DNA from: Rikenellaceae bacterium
Lineage (GTDB): Bacteria; Bacteroidota; Bacteroidia; Bacteroidales; Rikenellaceae
Direction of reading: 5' to 3'
NCBI GenBank assembly: GCA_029068395.1
Contig: JAIECQ010000194.1
Coordinates: 1 to 36,072, forward strand
Length of the DNA stretch: 36,072 nt
Shown here: positions 19,320-28,389 of the stretch, piece after piece
Layout of the letters: each line of letters starts with the position of its first letter
Position numbering within the stretch: position 1 is the stretch's first letter
The notes under the pieces: model-generated
Databases searched by the model: none
Told to the model about the DNA's origin: nothing
What the model saw: only the letters and a program-made list of their open reading frames with translations
Position numbers and translations under genes: made by a program

Positions 19320-19393
19320 CGGGGTGTAGCACAGTTGGTTAGCGCGCTACGTTCGGGACGTAGAGGTCGGAAGTTCGAGTCTTCTCACCCCGA
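19320..19393 (+). tRNA. tRNA-Pro (anticodon CGG)
   Basis: Acceptor arms CGGGGTG (19320-19326) and CACCCCG (19386-19392) pair fully. The anticodon stem CTACG/CGTAG encloses TTCGGGA, giving anticodon CGG, which reads CCG. The T arm GGAAG-TTCGAGT-CTTCT is complete. The D arm has one mismatch. CCA is not encoded (discriminator A then CAAG). It is followed by its own terminator. Confidence 0.95.
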
Positions 19394-19395
19394 CA

Positions 19396-19435
19396 AGAGA
19401 CGCAGCCGGTATTACCGGTTGCGTCTCTTCTTTTT
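19396..19435 (+). terminator. Intrinsic terminator of tRNA-Pro
   Basis: AGAGACGCAGCCGGT (19396-19410) pairs with ACCGGTTGCGTCTCT (19414-19428) with one G-U, followed by TCTTTTT. Confidence 0.9.
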
Positions 19436-19471
19436 GTCTCCGCCCCGCATGTTTCGAAAATAGGATAAAAC

Positions 19472-19501
19472 AAAAAAGGATCGCCTAAGCAATCCTTTTT
19501 T
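19472..19501. terminator. Bidirectional terminator-like hairpin
   Basis: AAAAAAGGAT (19472-19481) and ATCCTTTTTT (19492-19501) flank a 10-nt loop, with A-tract and T-tract on the two sides. It can end the minus-strand hppA operon (last stop 19612) and also read-through from the tRNA. Confidence 0.7.
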
Positions 19502-19611
19502 ATTTTAAACCTCACTGCGTCAAGTTCTTAAGCGCCCGCCCCCTGAACCCTTGCTCTCCCATGCAGCCCCTGCCTCCAACGGCCCCCGACACTCAGCCGT
19601 CCGGCGGACCC

Positions 19612-20367
19612 TTACCTGCACACTAACCGCCACACCTGGGCGTTGGGCAGTTTTTCGGGCGGTATGTGCACCTCCGACGAGGTGGTGCAATTGAGCGACA
19701 TGAGCAGTCTGCCGGCATAGGCGGTGCCGTGTATGCTCTCTATCATCGAGCCTGCCAGCGCCTTTGTCATGTGGTTGTACCTCATTGCAAGGTCTACCAT
19801 ACGGTCTATCCGCGATGGCGACATGGCACGCACATTGTCCTTTATGCGTTCATAGAGTGCCGCAGGCTCCACCATCTCCTTCGTTCTGTTGATGTTGCGC
19901 AGCGCATCGAGCATCTGCAATAACTCGAAGGTGTAGATGTTTATGGGCAGCCTCTGCACCATAAAGGTGAATGTCACGCCTCGGCGCACTGTCATTGAAT
20001 GCCTGTGCGGTGTGGCTACGGTCACCACGTCGCCGGCCTTGTCGAGCAGCCCGAGCGATGCCAGATAGGCATTTCCGGTGATGTAGCCTATGTTGGCTCC
20101 ATCTTTGTCAAACAGAAAGTCGCCGATAAGCTCCTCAGGACGCAGATTGTCTATTCGCCGTTTCTGCTCGGCAGATGGTTTGAGATAGATGCCCTTGGTC
20201 AGCTTTACTATCGTGCCCTCATCTGCCAATGTGGCGAAAATACGCGATATCTCCGAGCGGTTATAGTCGTGCGATGCCCTAAACTGGTCTACACGAAACA
20301 CCCCTCCGGCCTTGACATTACGCAGAAATGTCAGAATATGCGAATTGATCTGCTCCTTTATGTTCAT
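19612..20367 (-). CDS. DUF6088-like protein with winged-helix N-terminus (AbiEi-type antitoxin relative)
   Basis: The 251-residue protein opens with a helix-turn-helix pattern: HILTFLRNVKAGGVFRVDQF, NRSEISRIFATLADEGTIVKL and the beta-wing TKGIYLKP. The next part, ELIGDFLFDKDGANIGYITGNAYLASLGLLD, followed by TVATPHRHSMTVRRGVTFTF, resembles the AbiEi / DUF6088 group, often annotated as type IV antitoxins or transcriptional regulators. Its ATG lies 1 nt after the hppA stop, so it is translationally linked to hppA. No AbiEii-type nucleotidyltransferase partner is nearby. A regulatory role is inference. Confidence 0.75.
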   Translation of the reverse strand: MNIKEQINSHILTFLRNVKAGGVFRVDQFRASHDYNRSEISRIFATLADEGTIVKLTKGIYLKPSAEQKRRIDNLRPEELIGDFLFDKDGANIGYITGNAYLASLGLLDKAGDVVTVATPHRHSMTVRRGVTFTFMVQRLPINIYTFELLQMLDALRNINRTKEMVEPAALYERIKDNVRAMSPSRIDRMVDLAMRYNHMTKALAGSMIESIHGTAYAGRLLMSLNCTTSSEVHIPPEKLPNAQVWRLVCR

Positions 20368-20368
20368 T

Positions 20369-22585
20369 CTATAACAGCGAGAAGGCCACCGTCAGGCCGG
20401 CCACCACAATGGCCACCATGCTCATAAGCTTTATAAGTATGTTGAGCGAAGGTCCTGATGTGTCTTTGAATGGGTCGCCCACGGTGTCGCCCACCACGGC
20501 AGCCTTGTGAGCCTCGCTGCCCTTGCCGCCGTGCGAACCCTCTTCAATATACTTCTTGGCGTTGTCCCAGGCGCCACCCGAGTTGGCCATGAATACGGCC
20601 AGCACAAACCCTGCCGACAGACCGCCCACAAGGAGGCCCATCACACCGGCCACGCCGAACACCACACCCGTCAGTATGGGTATCACTATCGCCATTGCAG
20701 AGGGCAGAATCATCTCGTGCTGCGCACCCTTGGTCGAAATCTCGACGCAACGGGCATAGTCGGGAGTAGCCTCGCCTGTGAGTATGCCCTTTATCTCGCG
20801 GAACTGGCGTCTCACCTCGTCGACCATCTTGCCGGCGGCACGACCCACGGCGTTCATGGTCAGGCCGCAGAACACAAATGCCATCATGGCGCCAATGAAC
20901 ATGCCCACCAGCACCTTGTAGTTCATTAGTGTGACGTCAAACCAGCTCATGAAATCCTGAATGCCGGCATCGTGCACCGCCTGCTTTGTGAGACCGCCTT
21001 CGGGCACTACCGTGAGAGTGTTTATCTGCTTTCCCGACTCCAGCAGCCTTATCATGCCTATCTTTATCTCTTCAATGTAAGAAGCCAGAAGAGCCAGTGC
21101 CGTCAGCGCCGCCGAGCCTATGGCAAAACCCTTGCCAGTTGCGGCTGTTGTGTTGCCAAGTGCGTCGAGGGCGTCGGTGCGTTCGCGTACCACGGGGTCG
21201 AGACCTGCCATCTGTGCGTTACCGCCTGCATTGTCGGCAATGGGTCCGTAAGCGTCGGTTGCCAGAGTTATGCCCAATGTCGAGAGCATGCCCACGGCTG
21301 CGATGCCGATACCGTAAAGGCCCATGCCTATGTTAGACGGCTCAAAGCCTGATGCGCAAAGGAACGATAGCGTTATGCCGGCCACCACGGCAATCACCGG
21401 TATGGCAGTTGAGAGCATTCCCGTGCCTATACCTTTTATTATTACCGTTGCGGGACCTGTCTCAGCGCTCTCTGCAATGTCCTGCGTGGGTTTGTATGAG
21501 TGCGAGGTGTAACGCTCCGTCGACTGACCTATCACAATACCCACTATAAGGCCTATTACTACAGAGAATGACACGCCCACCCAGTTGGCTATGCCCAGAA
21601 GATACATGATGCCGAAAGTGGCTGCGGCAATAAGCACCGAGCTTGAGTTGACACCCACGCCGAGCGAGCCGAGCAACATGCGCATGGTGGCACCCTCTTT
21701 GGTGCGCACTAAGAATATGCCTATTATAGAGAGCGCAATACCTATTGACGCTATTATCATGGGCGCCAGTATAGCCTTCATCTGCATGTCGGGGTTGAGT
21801 ATGAATGCCGAAGCCCCGAGTGCCGCCGTTGCCAATATCGAGCCGCAATAGCTCTCATATAGGTCGGCGCCCATTCCGGCCACGTCACCCACGTTGTCGC
21901 CCACGTTGTCGGCGATTGTTGCGGGGTTGCGGGGGTCGTCTTCGGGTATGCCGGCCTCTACCTTGCCCACAAGGTCGGCGCCCACGTCGGCCGCTTTGGT
22001 GTATATGCCGCCGCCCACACGAGCAAAGAGAGCCTGTGTCGAGGCACCCATGCCGAAGGTGAGCATGGTGGTGGTTATGGTCACCATCTTCTCGGTCTCG
22101 CTTATGCCGTCAATGAAATAGTTCAGGGCTATGAACCATATTGATATGTCGAGCAGTCCCAGCCCGACAACCACCAGACCCATGACGGCGCCGCTACGGA
22201 ACGCCACCCTCAGACCTGCGTTCAGCGACTCTGACGCGGCATGTGCCGTGCGCGCAGAGGCGTATGTGGCCGTGCGCATGCCTATGTAGCCGGCCAGGCC
22301 CGAGAAAAATCCTCCTGTGAGGAACGCCGCGGGCACCCAGCTGTTTTGCAGGTTGAAAAATGCCAGACAGATAAACAGGATGCATAGCGCCAGGAAGAAC
22401 CAGCCGACAACCTTGTATTGCTGACGAAGATAGCTCATGGCACCCACGCGCACATGACCTGCAATCTCGGCCATGCGTGGGGTTCCCTCGCTCACCCTCA
22501 TCATTTTAGTGAAAAAGTAACGTGCGAAACACAACGCCAGAATAGACGCGGCCGGCACCATCCAAAACAGTGTAGGAATGTTCAT
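20369..22585 (-). CDS. hppA: Membrane-bound, ion-translocating pyrophosphatase (K+-dependent type)
   Basis: The enzyme hydrolyses inorganic pyrophosphate in the inner membrane and pumps H+ and/or Na+ outward. The 738-residue protein has about 16 hydrophobic helices. The active-site segments are GADLVGKVEAGIPEDDPRN followed by NVGDNVGDVAGMGADLYESY, the DNAGGNAQMAGLD loop, and the C-terminal GGAWDNAKKYIE and VGDTVGDPFKDTSGPS. In GNTTAATGKGFA the residue after NTT is Ala rather than Lys, the signature of K+-dependent enzymes; ion specificity cannot be fixed from this alone. It is probably in an operon with the genes starting at 23608 and 22979 upstream and 20367 downstream. Confidence 0.96.
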   Translation of the reverse strand: MNIPTLFWMVPAASILALCFARYFFTKMMRVSEGTPRMAEIAGHVRVGAMSYLRQQYKVVGWFFLALCILFICLAFFNLQNSWVPAAFLTGGFFSGLAGYIGMRTATYASARTAHAASESLNAGLRVAFRSGAVMGLVVVGLGLLDISIWFIALNYFIDGISETEKMVTITTTMLTFGMGASTQALFARVGGGIYTKAADVGADLVGKVEAGIPEDDPRNPATIADNVGDNVGDVAGMGADLYESYCGSILATAALGASAFILNPDMQMKAILAPMIIASIGIALSIIGIFLVRTKEGATMRMLLGSLGVGVNSSSVLIAAATFGIMYLLGIANWVGVSFSVVIGLIVGIVIGQSTERYTSHSYKPTQDIAESAETGPATVIIKGIGTGMLSTAIPVIAVVAGITLSFLCASGFEPSNIGMGLYGIGIAAVGMLSTLGITLATDAYGPIADNAGGNAQMAGLDPVVRERTDALDALGNTTAATGKGFAIGSAALTALALLASYIEEIKIGMIRLLESGKQINTLTVVPEGGLTKQAVHDAGIQDFMSWFDVTLMNYKVLVGMFIGAMMAFVFCGLTMNAVGRAAGKMVDEVRRQFREIKGILTGEATPDYARCVEISTKGAQHEMILPSAMAIVIPILTGVVFGVAGVMGLLVGGLSAGFVLAVFMANSGGAWDNAKKYIEEGSHGGKGSEAHKAAVVGDTVGDPFKDTSGPSLNILIKLMSMVAIVVAGLTVAFSLL

Positions 22586-22595
22586 ATCAATAAGT

Positions 22596-22979
22596 TTATT
22601 TGTTGTTACAAGGTTTGGCAGACAGGTTGTCAGACTTCTCTATGCTTTTGAGTATTAAAATATTGCGGGCTATCGAGTCGAAATAACGCAACGGACAGAA
22701 TATGCTCTTCAGGCTCTCTGACACCACCACTACCACAAAACCGGCTATAAGAGCCGCCTTTGAGTATGTCGGAAGCGCCAGGCACACGGCCAACACCGCT
22801 ATCGGCACTATCTTTATTATGGCAGTGCTTACGGCATAGCTTCTTTTAAAGCGTCTTTGGCGTTTTTCCAGCAATCCGATATGCTCGCGCACCACCTTTA
22901 TGTCGTTAATGCCGGCGTTGAGGCTCTGTTCCTCCTCTTTAGAGTAGAACTGATATTCGCTGAGTAAAAAATCGATCAT
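22596..22979 (-). CDS. Small membrane protein of unknown function
   Basis: The 127-residue protein has an acidic N-terminal helical region (EEEQSLNAGINDIKVVREHIG) followed by a basic stretch (EKRQRRFKRSY). Two adjacent hydrophobic helices follow (IIKIVPIAVLAVCLALP and AALIAGFVVVVVSE), and a short tail. I do not recognise the family. It starts 17 nt after the outer-membrane barrel gene and ends 10 nt before hppA, so it is very likely co-expressed with the pyrophosphatase. Confidence 0.75.
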   Translation of the reverse strand: MIDFLLSEYQFYSKEEEQSLNAGINDIKVVREHIGLLEKRQRRFKRSYAVSTAIIKIVPIAVLAVCLALPTYSKAALIAGFVVVVVSESLKSIFCPLRYFDSIARNILILKSIEKSDNLSAKPCNNK

Positions 22980-22996
22980 ACCCGCTTGTGTGATGA

Positions 22997-23608
22997 TTAA
23001 AATCTCCAGCCTACCGTCAGCTGCCAGGTGCCGTTCTTACCCTTGAAATCAGCCAAAAGCTCGTTAAGGGTCTCAGGCTTGACAATGCCGACAAGGTCTT
23101 TGTAACTGTAGTCTTTGTTTACTATGTTAGTCAGGCCGAATGTGTAATTGGTGCCTATGTTGAGGCCGAACTTGAACTGATAGCCAAGACCCACCATTAC
23201 GCCGGTGTCCCATGTCTTGAACATGTTTTTTATCTTGATCTTGGTGCCGGTGACATTGGCCTTGCCTGTCAGGCGTGCCGAAAACTGAGGACCTCCAAAG
23301 GCATGCAGACCCAAAAATATGGGTATCTTGACCACCACGGGAAAGTTCATGTAGTTTGCCTTTAGTTTGAGCCCCTCGCGCTCGGCTCCCTGCTGCGAAT
23401 AGAGAGCAGCCACCTCTATGCCGAACGAACGGGTGAAGTTGTAGCCGGCAAAAAGACCGCCGTTGAGGCCCAACTTTGAGTTAGCCCTCGAACGCGTTAT
23501 CTTGGATGCGTTGAATCCTATTCTTGGGCCCCACCCGAAACCCGATTGTGCGTTTGCGGAAAATGCTACCGCCGAGAAAAACAGCGTCAAAAACAATAGT
23601 TTTTTCAT
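22997..23608 (-). CDS. Outer-membrane beta-barrel protein (porin family)
   Basis: The 203-residue protein has a signal peptide (MKKLLFLTLFFSAVAFSANAQ), then GFGWGPRIGFNASKI and alternating amphipathic strands such as GGLFAGYNFTRSFGIEVAALYS, FPVVVKIPIF, GVMVGLGYQFKFGLNIG and the terminal WQLTVGWRF, with the C-terminal Phe expected of barrel proteins. This fits the small outer-membrane beta-barrel family (PorT-like) of Bacteroidetes. It is the first gene of the probable operon with hppA. Its upstream region shares about 95 bp with that of the S41 peptidase gene. Confidence 0.88.
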   Translation of the reverse strand: MKKLLFLTLFFSAVAFSANAQSGFGWGPRIGFNASKITRSRANSKLGLNGGLFAGYNFTRSFGIEVAALYSQQGAEREGLKLKANYMNFPVVVKIPIFLGLHAFGGPQFSARLTGKANVTGTKIKIKNMFKTWDTGVMVGLGYQFKFGLNIGTNYTFGLTNIVNKDYSYKDLVGIVKPETLNELLADFKGKNGTWQLTVGWRF

Positions 23609-23721
23609 CGTGTCGTATAAAATGAAATGATTTAAACTTGTTTTAAGTTCTTGAATAAGTGGTTAAAATGTTAAAATACAGCATGCAATCAAGGTTGTTC
23701 CTATAATTGGAGCGCTTAACC

Positions 23722-23816
23722 CATTCATAAATAAGAATCTATGTGCGCTGTACCTGACAAAGTTACAATAAAATATGAAATATTGCCCTTTTTTCGACAG
23801 CAAAACGCAGATTTTT
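23722..23816 (-). promoter_or_regulatory. Shared promoter/leader segment, copy 1 (barrel gene)
   Basis: On the minus strand TAACTTTG (23765-23758) is the probable -7 element. The surrounding sequence, including GGGCAATATTTCATATTTTA upstream and TTATGAATG downstream, closely matches 25748-25839 upstream of the S41 peptidase. A weaker match continues downstream to about 23660. A common regulator or leader RNA is possible. Confidence 0.65.
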
Positions 23817-23882
23817 GCCTGAAATTTATCTCAGGCAAAAATAGTAATTCTCTTAGAATCTAACAACTTCACGCAAAAAGTT

Positions 23883-25643
23883 TCACTTCGCTGTCTGTTT
23901 TAATGGTTTTGTGTGCCGTTTCATTTCACCCTTTCCGAGCAGGCGCAGGGCGGACTCGACCACGGGCGAATCGGCAGTGCCGAAAAAGCTGTCATAATTC
24001 TCCCTGATTTCGATATCGGGCCTGATTCCTATGCCGACAAACTCGGTGCCGTCGGGCGCCACGTCATGCTTCGAGCATATATTGGCGTAAGCCACCCCGG
24101 GGACAAGAACAATGCGCACCCCGTTGCCGGTGGAACCGGCCGTGTAAGTTCCTATAATCTTACCCCGCCCCATGCCACGGAATGCGGCCGTGAAATCTTC
24201 GGCGGCAGAAAAGGTCCCCCCATCGACAAGGAGTACTGTGGGATGGTCATAGAGAGGGCGGTCGGCATACGGCAGCAAGGTGTCTCCCTCCTGATGGTGC
24301 ACGGGCTGATCCATGCCCCACGACGCAAAGGCGGGAATATAGGCCGGCGAGGTCCATTGCCCGGTCTTTATTGTGTCGGAGGCAAGATGACGCAAGATAT
24401 GGTCGCCGTTGCCTGAATTGCCGCCCTTGTTTCCCCGAAGGTCGACTATAAGTGCACGTGTCTTGAGTATGTCGGGATAGATATTGTCAAACTGTTCGCG
24501 GAAATCAGCATCCATGAAGTTGTTTATGCGCAGAAATCCCACTCTGTCCTTCAGAAGTGAGAATTCAACGGCACGCGGTGAATTAGGCCGGAAGTTACCG
24601 TCGGGGGTGTACTCTATATAAAGGTCTCTCTTGCCGTTTCCGAACGTCATACGCAGAGTCTCCCCTTTCTTCGCGGCAAGAAGATTATAGCCGTTGAAGG
24701 TGGTGTGTTCGCTCCACTGGGGAGTCGAGGAGGATATATATGGCATGACGCGCGTATGTCCGTATTCCAATACAGGTATGCCGTTGACGCTTACAAGCTC
24801 CATGCCGCGCCTTATTCCCTGCTCTTCAAGCGCCTGTGACATAACCTCGTCGACATATACCCGTCCGTCGAGAATTACGGTCGACAACGGGGTGTGACAT
24901 TTGTGTCGGTCGTAACCATAGACGAATGTATGGCCGTCGCCGAGCTTGGCCGCCATGAGCTGCATAAGTTCGCCCACACGCTCGTCATCTCCGCTATCGG
25001 CGGCGTCGGCCACAGGCCCCATGTTTGCCACATAGAGGCTGTCCCAGTTAAGGTTCACGCGCTCCATGAACGCGAAATTACGGCTCACACCCGACCACAG
25101 CCTCGAAAGGCCCAGCAGTGCCAGCTCGCGTCGGGAAGCGAATGCGAGCGGGTCGTGCAGGGTGGCATCGAGTGAGTCGCAACATGTCCATACCTTAGGC
25201 ACACATATTTCACCCGTGGTGGAGGCCTTCATGAAACTCAGACGCGAGCCGGCCCCGTCATAGTCATAGATATATATTGTGTTCAGCGGCTCGACGAGAG
25301 TGGCCGAACAGTGGTCATTGTAACGTATCACGAAGTTGTCACGGCCTATCTCTCGGAAGAAGGTGTCGAATTCGGCAGCCTTGGCCGGAGACACATCGGG
25401 GAGCGAGATGCGCAGGCCCTGCGTCCAGCCCTTGCCCAGACCGCGATGCCACAAGAACCCTCCGGGGGCTTTGGTGCCGTCGGACCCGGTATATCTGACC
25501 CTGCACACCTCGGCTCCGGGAGCAGCGAGCACAGTATTGTAAAGCGAATCAAGGCGAACGGTTATGGCGTTGATGTCTGCCTCCTGAGCGGCGACTGCGA
25601 ATGGGAGTACGGCGCCCATAATGGATGTGATTATTCTTTTCAT
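23883..25643 (-). CDS. S41 family peptidase with signal peptide
   Basis: The 586-residue protein has a signal peptide (MKRIITSIMGAVLPFAVAAQ), an N-terminal helical part, and a PDZ-like region around GIRRGMELVSVNGIPVLEYG. The S41 core contains VGFLRINNFMD, ALIVDLRGNKGGNSG and the nucleophile Ser479 in GGTFSAAEDF, followed by GKIIGTYTAGSTGNG. There is no Lys at the usual CTP dyad position after the Ser (TAGSTGNG), which suggests the tricorn/S41B-like subgroup. It is probably periplasmic or surface-exposed; substrate unknown. Its own promoter lies in the shared segment at 25748-25839. Confidence 0.88.
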   Translation of the reverse strand: MKRIITSIMGAVLPFAVAAQEADINAITVRLDSLYNTVLAAPGAEVCRVRYTGSDGTKAPGGFLWHRGLGKGWTQGLRISLPDVSPAKAAEFDTFFREIGRDNFVIRYNDHCSATLVEPLNTIYIYDYDGAGSRLSFMKASTTGEICVPKVWTCCDSLDATLHDPLAFASRRELALLGLSRLWSGVSRNFAFMERVNLNWDSLYVANMGPVADAADSGDDERVGELMQLMAAKLGDGHTFVYGYDRHKCHTPLSTVILDGRVYVDEVMSQALEEQGIRRGMELVSVNGIPVLEYGHTRVMPYISSSTPQWSEHTTFNGYNLLAAKKGETLRMTFGNGKRDLYIEYTPDGNFRPNSPRAVEFSLLKDRVGFLRINNFMDADFREQFDNIYPDILKTRALIVDLRGNKGGNSGNGDHILRHLASDTIKTGQWTSPAYIPAFASWGMDQPVHHQEGDTLLPYADRPLYDHPTVLLVDGGTFSAAEDFTAAFRGMGRGKIIGTYTAGSTGNGVRIVLVPGVAYANICSKHDVAPDGTEFVGIGIRPDIEIRENYDSFFGTADSPVVESALRLLGKGEMKRHTKPLKQTAK

Positions 25644-25747
25644 TGTGAAATGATTAATGATGACTATGCACTTTGATGTGATTCAACCTTATTCCGAGCC
25701 CTTAAACAAACACTTAAAATATTAAGTTACAGCACACTGCTTAAAAA

Positions 25748-25839
25748 CATTCATAAAGAAGAACCCTTGTATGCCGTGCTTGACAAAGTTACGAAAAAAT
25801 GAAATATTGCCCTATCTTCAGGCAGCAAAATACAGATTT
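25748..25839 (-). promoter_or_regulatory. Shared promoter/leader segment, copy 2 (S41 peptidase)
   Basis: The minus strand has TAACTTTG (25791-25784) with the same neighbours as copy 1: GGGCAATATTTCATTTTTTC upstream and TTCTTTATGAATG downstream. The leader to ATG 25643 is about 135 nt. Confidence 0.65.
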
Positions 25840-26225
25840 GAGACTAAAAATTGCCACATCGAGATAATCAACCCATACAAGCTTAAAACCGAATGTCAAT
25901 GAGAACATCTTCCGGTTGAGACTCTTTTCTCCGAAATCGTTCCCGGGCATGGGTACTTCAAATATCAGTCTGCAGCTCCATACAAAACAGCCTCACTCCT
26001 CCAACCAACCACCTAACAATCAACCTCTTTCCCTGAAATGAACCCGAATATTTTTCCGCCCCCCGGGGGGCGCCACCGCAACAGCGACGTACCCCATTCA
26101 TCAAGGAACCGTGGAGTCGGATATATGGCCGAACGACTATTTCATCCGACCGACATGATGAGATTCGAATGACGCAACCGGTGTCGCCGAGAGGGTGCGG
26201 CAGTTGGGTGACGGGTAAACAAAGT
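25840..26225. other. Gene-free intergenic stretch
   Basis: Between the S41 promoter and the terminator of the dipeptidyl peptidase gene I find no convincing gene, RNA or repeat. A CCCCCCGGGGGG run lies at about 26060. Confidence 0.6.
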
Positions 26226-26265
26226 CCGCCCTCCGAAAGCCTGTGTCAGCACTTTCGGAGGGCGG
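26226..26265 (-). terminator. Intrinsic terminator of the S9 dipeptidyl peptidase gene
   Basis: CCGCCCTCCGAAAG (26226-26239) and CTTTCGGAGGGCGG (26252-26265) form a perfect 14-bp stem. On the minus strand it is followed by ACTTTGTTT, and it lies 18 nt after the stop at 26284. Confidence 0.85.
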
Positions 26266-26283
26266 CTGTGTTGCATTATAGGA

Positions 26284-28389
26284 TTAGAGATTGTCAATCA
26301 CATACTTGACACACTTGTCCATCAGGTGATCCCTGTCGTGACCCATGCCGTGGTTCTGGTCGGGATAGATGGCCATGTCGAAAGGTTTTTTGGCCGCAGA
26401 GAGTGCCTCTATCATCTGGAAGCTGTTCTGTATGTGCACGTTGTCGTCGCCTGTGCCGTGCGCCAGCAGCAGCTTGCCCTTAAGGCGGTCGGCAAAGTTG
26501 ATGGGCGAATTGTCGTCATAGCCCGAGGGGTTGTCGCCCGGCAGACCGTTGTAAAGCTCGGTGTATATGGTGTCGTAATAGCGCCAGTTGGTTACGGGGG
26601 CTACGGCTATGGCCATCTTGAATACGTCGTTGCCTTTGAGTATGCAGTTGAGGGCCATGAAGCCTCCGAAGCTCCAGCCGTATATGCCTATGCGCGAAGA
26701 GTCTATGTAGGGCAGCGACCCGAGGTAACGGGCTGCCGCTATCTGATCTTCCACCTCGTAACGGCCGAGGTCGCCATAGGTGCACTTGCGGAACTCCTCA
26801 CCCCTGAATCCGGTGCCGCGTCCGTCTACGCATGCGACTATGTAACCGTGAGACAAAAGCTCGTACTCCCAGCCTGTCGACCAATTGTCTGCCACCTGCT
26901 GAGAGCCGGGACCGCTGTATTGGGTCATGAAGAGAGGGTAGACCTTGGTCGAGTCGAAGTCGGCGGGATAAAGCATATAGCCGTTAAGCGTCTGACCCGA
27001 CATGTTGTCGAACGTAAAGAAATTCTTAACGGGTATGGTGCCGTTGTCTGCCAACCCCTTTAGCACATCGTTGCGGAAGAGGTCGCGCACGGGTTTGCCG
27101 TCGCCCTTGCGGAGAGTCACCTCGGTGGGAGTGGTGGCCGAGCTGAAATAGGTTATGAAATAGTTGAATCCCTTTGAGGGTACCACTCTGTATGTGCCGT
27201 CGCCGCCGGTGAGGCGCTTCTTGCCCTTGCCGTTGAGCTTGACGGTGTAAAGGTCGCGTTTGAGGGGTGAGGCCTCGGTAGACATGTAATAGACCACGCC
27301 TTTTTTCTCGTCGACGCCCAAGAGGTCGGTCACCTCATAATCGCCCGATGTCACGGGGCATATCAGTCCTTTGTCGGTGGAGTAGAGGTAGATGTGCTTG
27401 TAGCCGCTCGACTCGTTCTGAACAAGGAAGCGGTCGCCGTCGCCTATGAAGGTGAATGTCTTGTCTCCCACGCGGTCGATGTAACGGTCGTCCTCTTCGT
27501 GGTATATGACGCGGCTTTGTCCCGTTGCGGGGTCGCACAAAAAGAGGTCGAGGCTGTTTTGCAGACGGTTGAGGTTGGCCACGGCAAGCTCTCTGCCGGC
27601 CCACATTATGCGCGGTATGTAACGGTCGTCGGCATCGCCTGTCTGCATCTCTACGCTCTTGCCGGTGGTCATGTCGTATGTGTGTATGGTGACCACCGAG
27701 TTGCTCTCTCCCGCCTTGGGATATTTGAACTTATATACGGTGGGGTAAAGATCGCCACGGAACATGTTCATGTTATACTCCTTGACGCGCTCTTCGTCGG
27801 TGCGGTAGTAGGCTATGTAGTCTGAGGCGGGCGACCACTCGTATGCGCGGGCAAAAGAGTACTCCTCTTCATACACCCAGTCGGGTATGCCGTTGAGTAT
27901 GTAATTGAAGCGGCCGTCGGCGGTTATCTGGTGCTCTGTGAATCCGTCGGCGGCAAGGTCGACCCAAAACAGGTTGTTGTCGCGCACGAATGCCGCTTTG
28001 GTGCCGTCGGGCGAGAAGGTGGCCACCTGCTGTGGTCCGCCATTCGATAGGGGCCTCAGCGAGCCGTCGGCACGGTTGAATACGTAATATTCGGCCGTGT
28101 AAGAGTGACGGTATATGGGTTTTATGTCGGTGACAAACATAATCTTGCTCTCGTCGGGACTGAAGAAATAGCGCTTGAAGTCTATCTTGGGCGTATGCTC
28201 GGAGGCGTCGAAGACCACCTCGCGCATAGACGATGTGGCGTAGTCATAGAGCTTGACCGTGCTTCCCTCGACCACGGCATAATGGTTGCCGTCGCCCATG
28301 GAGGTGACGCCCGAGAGCAGATTGCTACGCTGAGCGTTGACGCAAAGCGCTGCCAATGAGGCGATAATGGTAATGGCAAGTTTTTTCAT
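26284..28389 (-). CDS. Dipeptidyl peptidase IV-like S9 prolyl oligopeptidase
   Basis: The enzyme is expected to release dipeptides, typically X-Pro, from peptide N-termini. The 701-residue protein has a signal peptide (MKKLAITIIASLAALCVNAQ), an N-terminal beta-propeller (about 30-440, with WVYEEEY) and a C-terminal alpha/beta-hydrolase domain. The catalytic triad is visible: Ser573 in GIYGWSFGGF, Asp in LLAHGTGDDNVHIQ, and His in DQNHGMGH near the end. The WVYEEEYSFARAYEWSP segment carries the Glu pair that in DPP IV enzymes binds the substrate N-terminus. It is probably periplasmic and used for peptide nutrition. It stands alone with its own terminator. Confidence 0.93.
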   Translation of the reverse strand: MKKLAITIIASLAALCVNAQRSNLLSGVTSMGDGNHYAVVEGSTVKLYDYATSSMREVVFDASEHTPKIDFKRYFFSPDESKIMFVTDIKPIYRHSYTAEYYVFNRADGSLRPLSNGGPQQVATFSPDGTKAAFVRDNNLFWVDLAADGFTEHQITADGRFNYILNGIPDWVYEEEYSFARAYEWSPASDYIAYYRTDEERVKEYNMNMFRGDLYPTVYKFKYPKAGESNSVVTIHTYDMTTGKSVEMQTGDADDRYIPRIMWAGRELAVANLNRLQNSLDLFLCDPATGQSRVIYHEEDDRYIDRVGDKTFTFIGDGDRFLVQNESSGYKHIYLYSTDKGLICPVTSGDYEVTDLLGVDEKKGVVYYMSTEASPLKRDLYTVKLNGKGKKRLTGGDGTYRVVPSKGFNYFITYFSSATTPTEVTLRKGDGKPVRDLFRNDVLKGLADNGTIPVKNFFTFDNMSGQTLNGYMLYPADFDSTKVYPLFMTQYSGPGSQQVADNWSTGWEYELLSHGYIVACVDGRGTGFRGEEFRKCTYGDLGRYEVEDQIAAARYLGSLPYIDSSRIGIYGWSFGGFMALNCILKGNDVFKMAIAVAPVTNWRYYDTIYTELYNGLPGDNPSGYDDNSPINFADRLKGKLLLAHGTGDDNVHIQNSFQMIEALSAAKKPFDMAIYPDQNHGMGHDRDHLMDKCVKYVIDNL

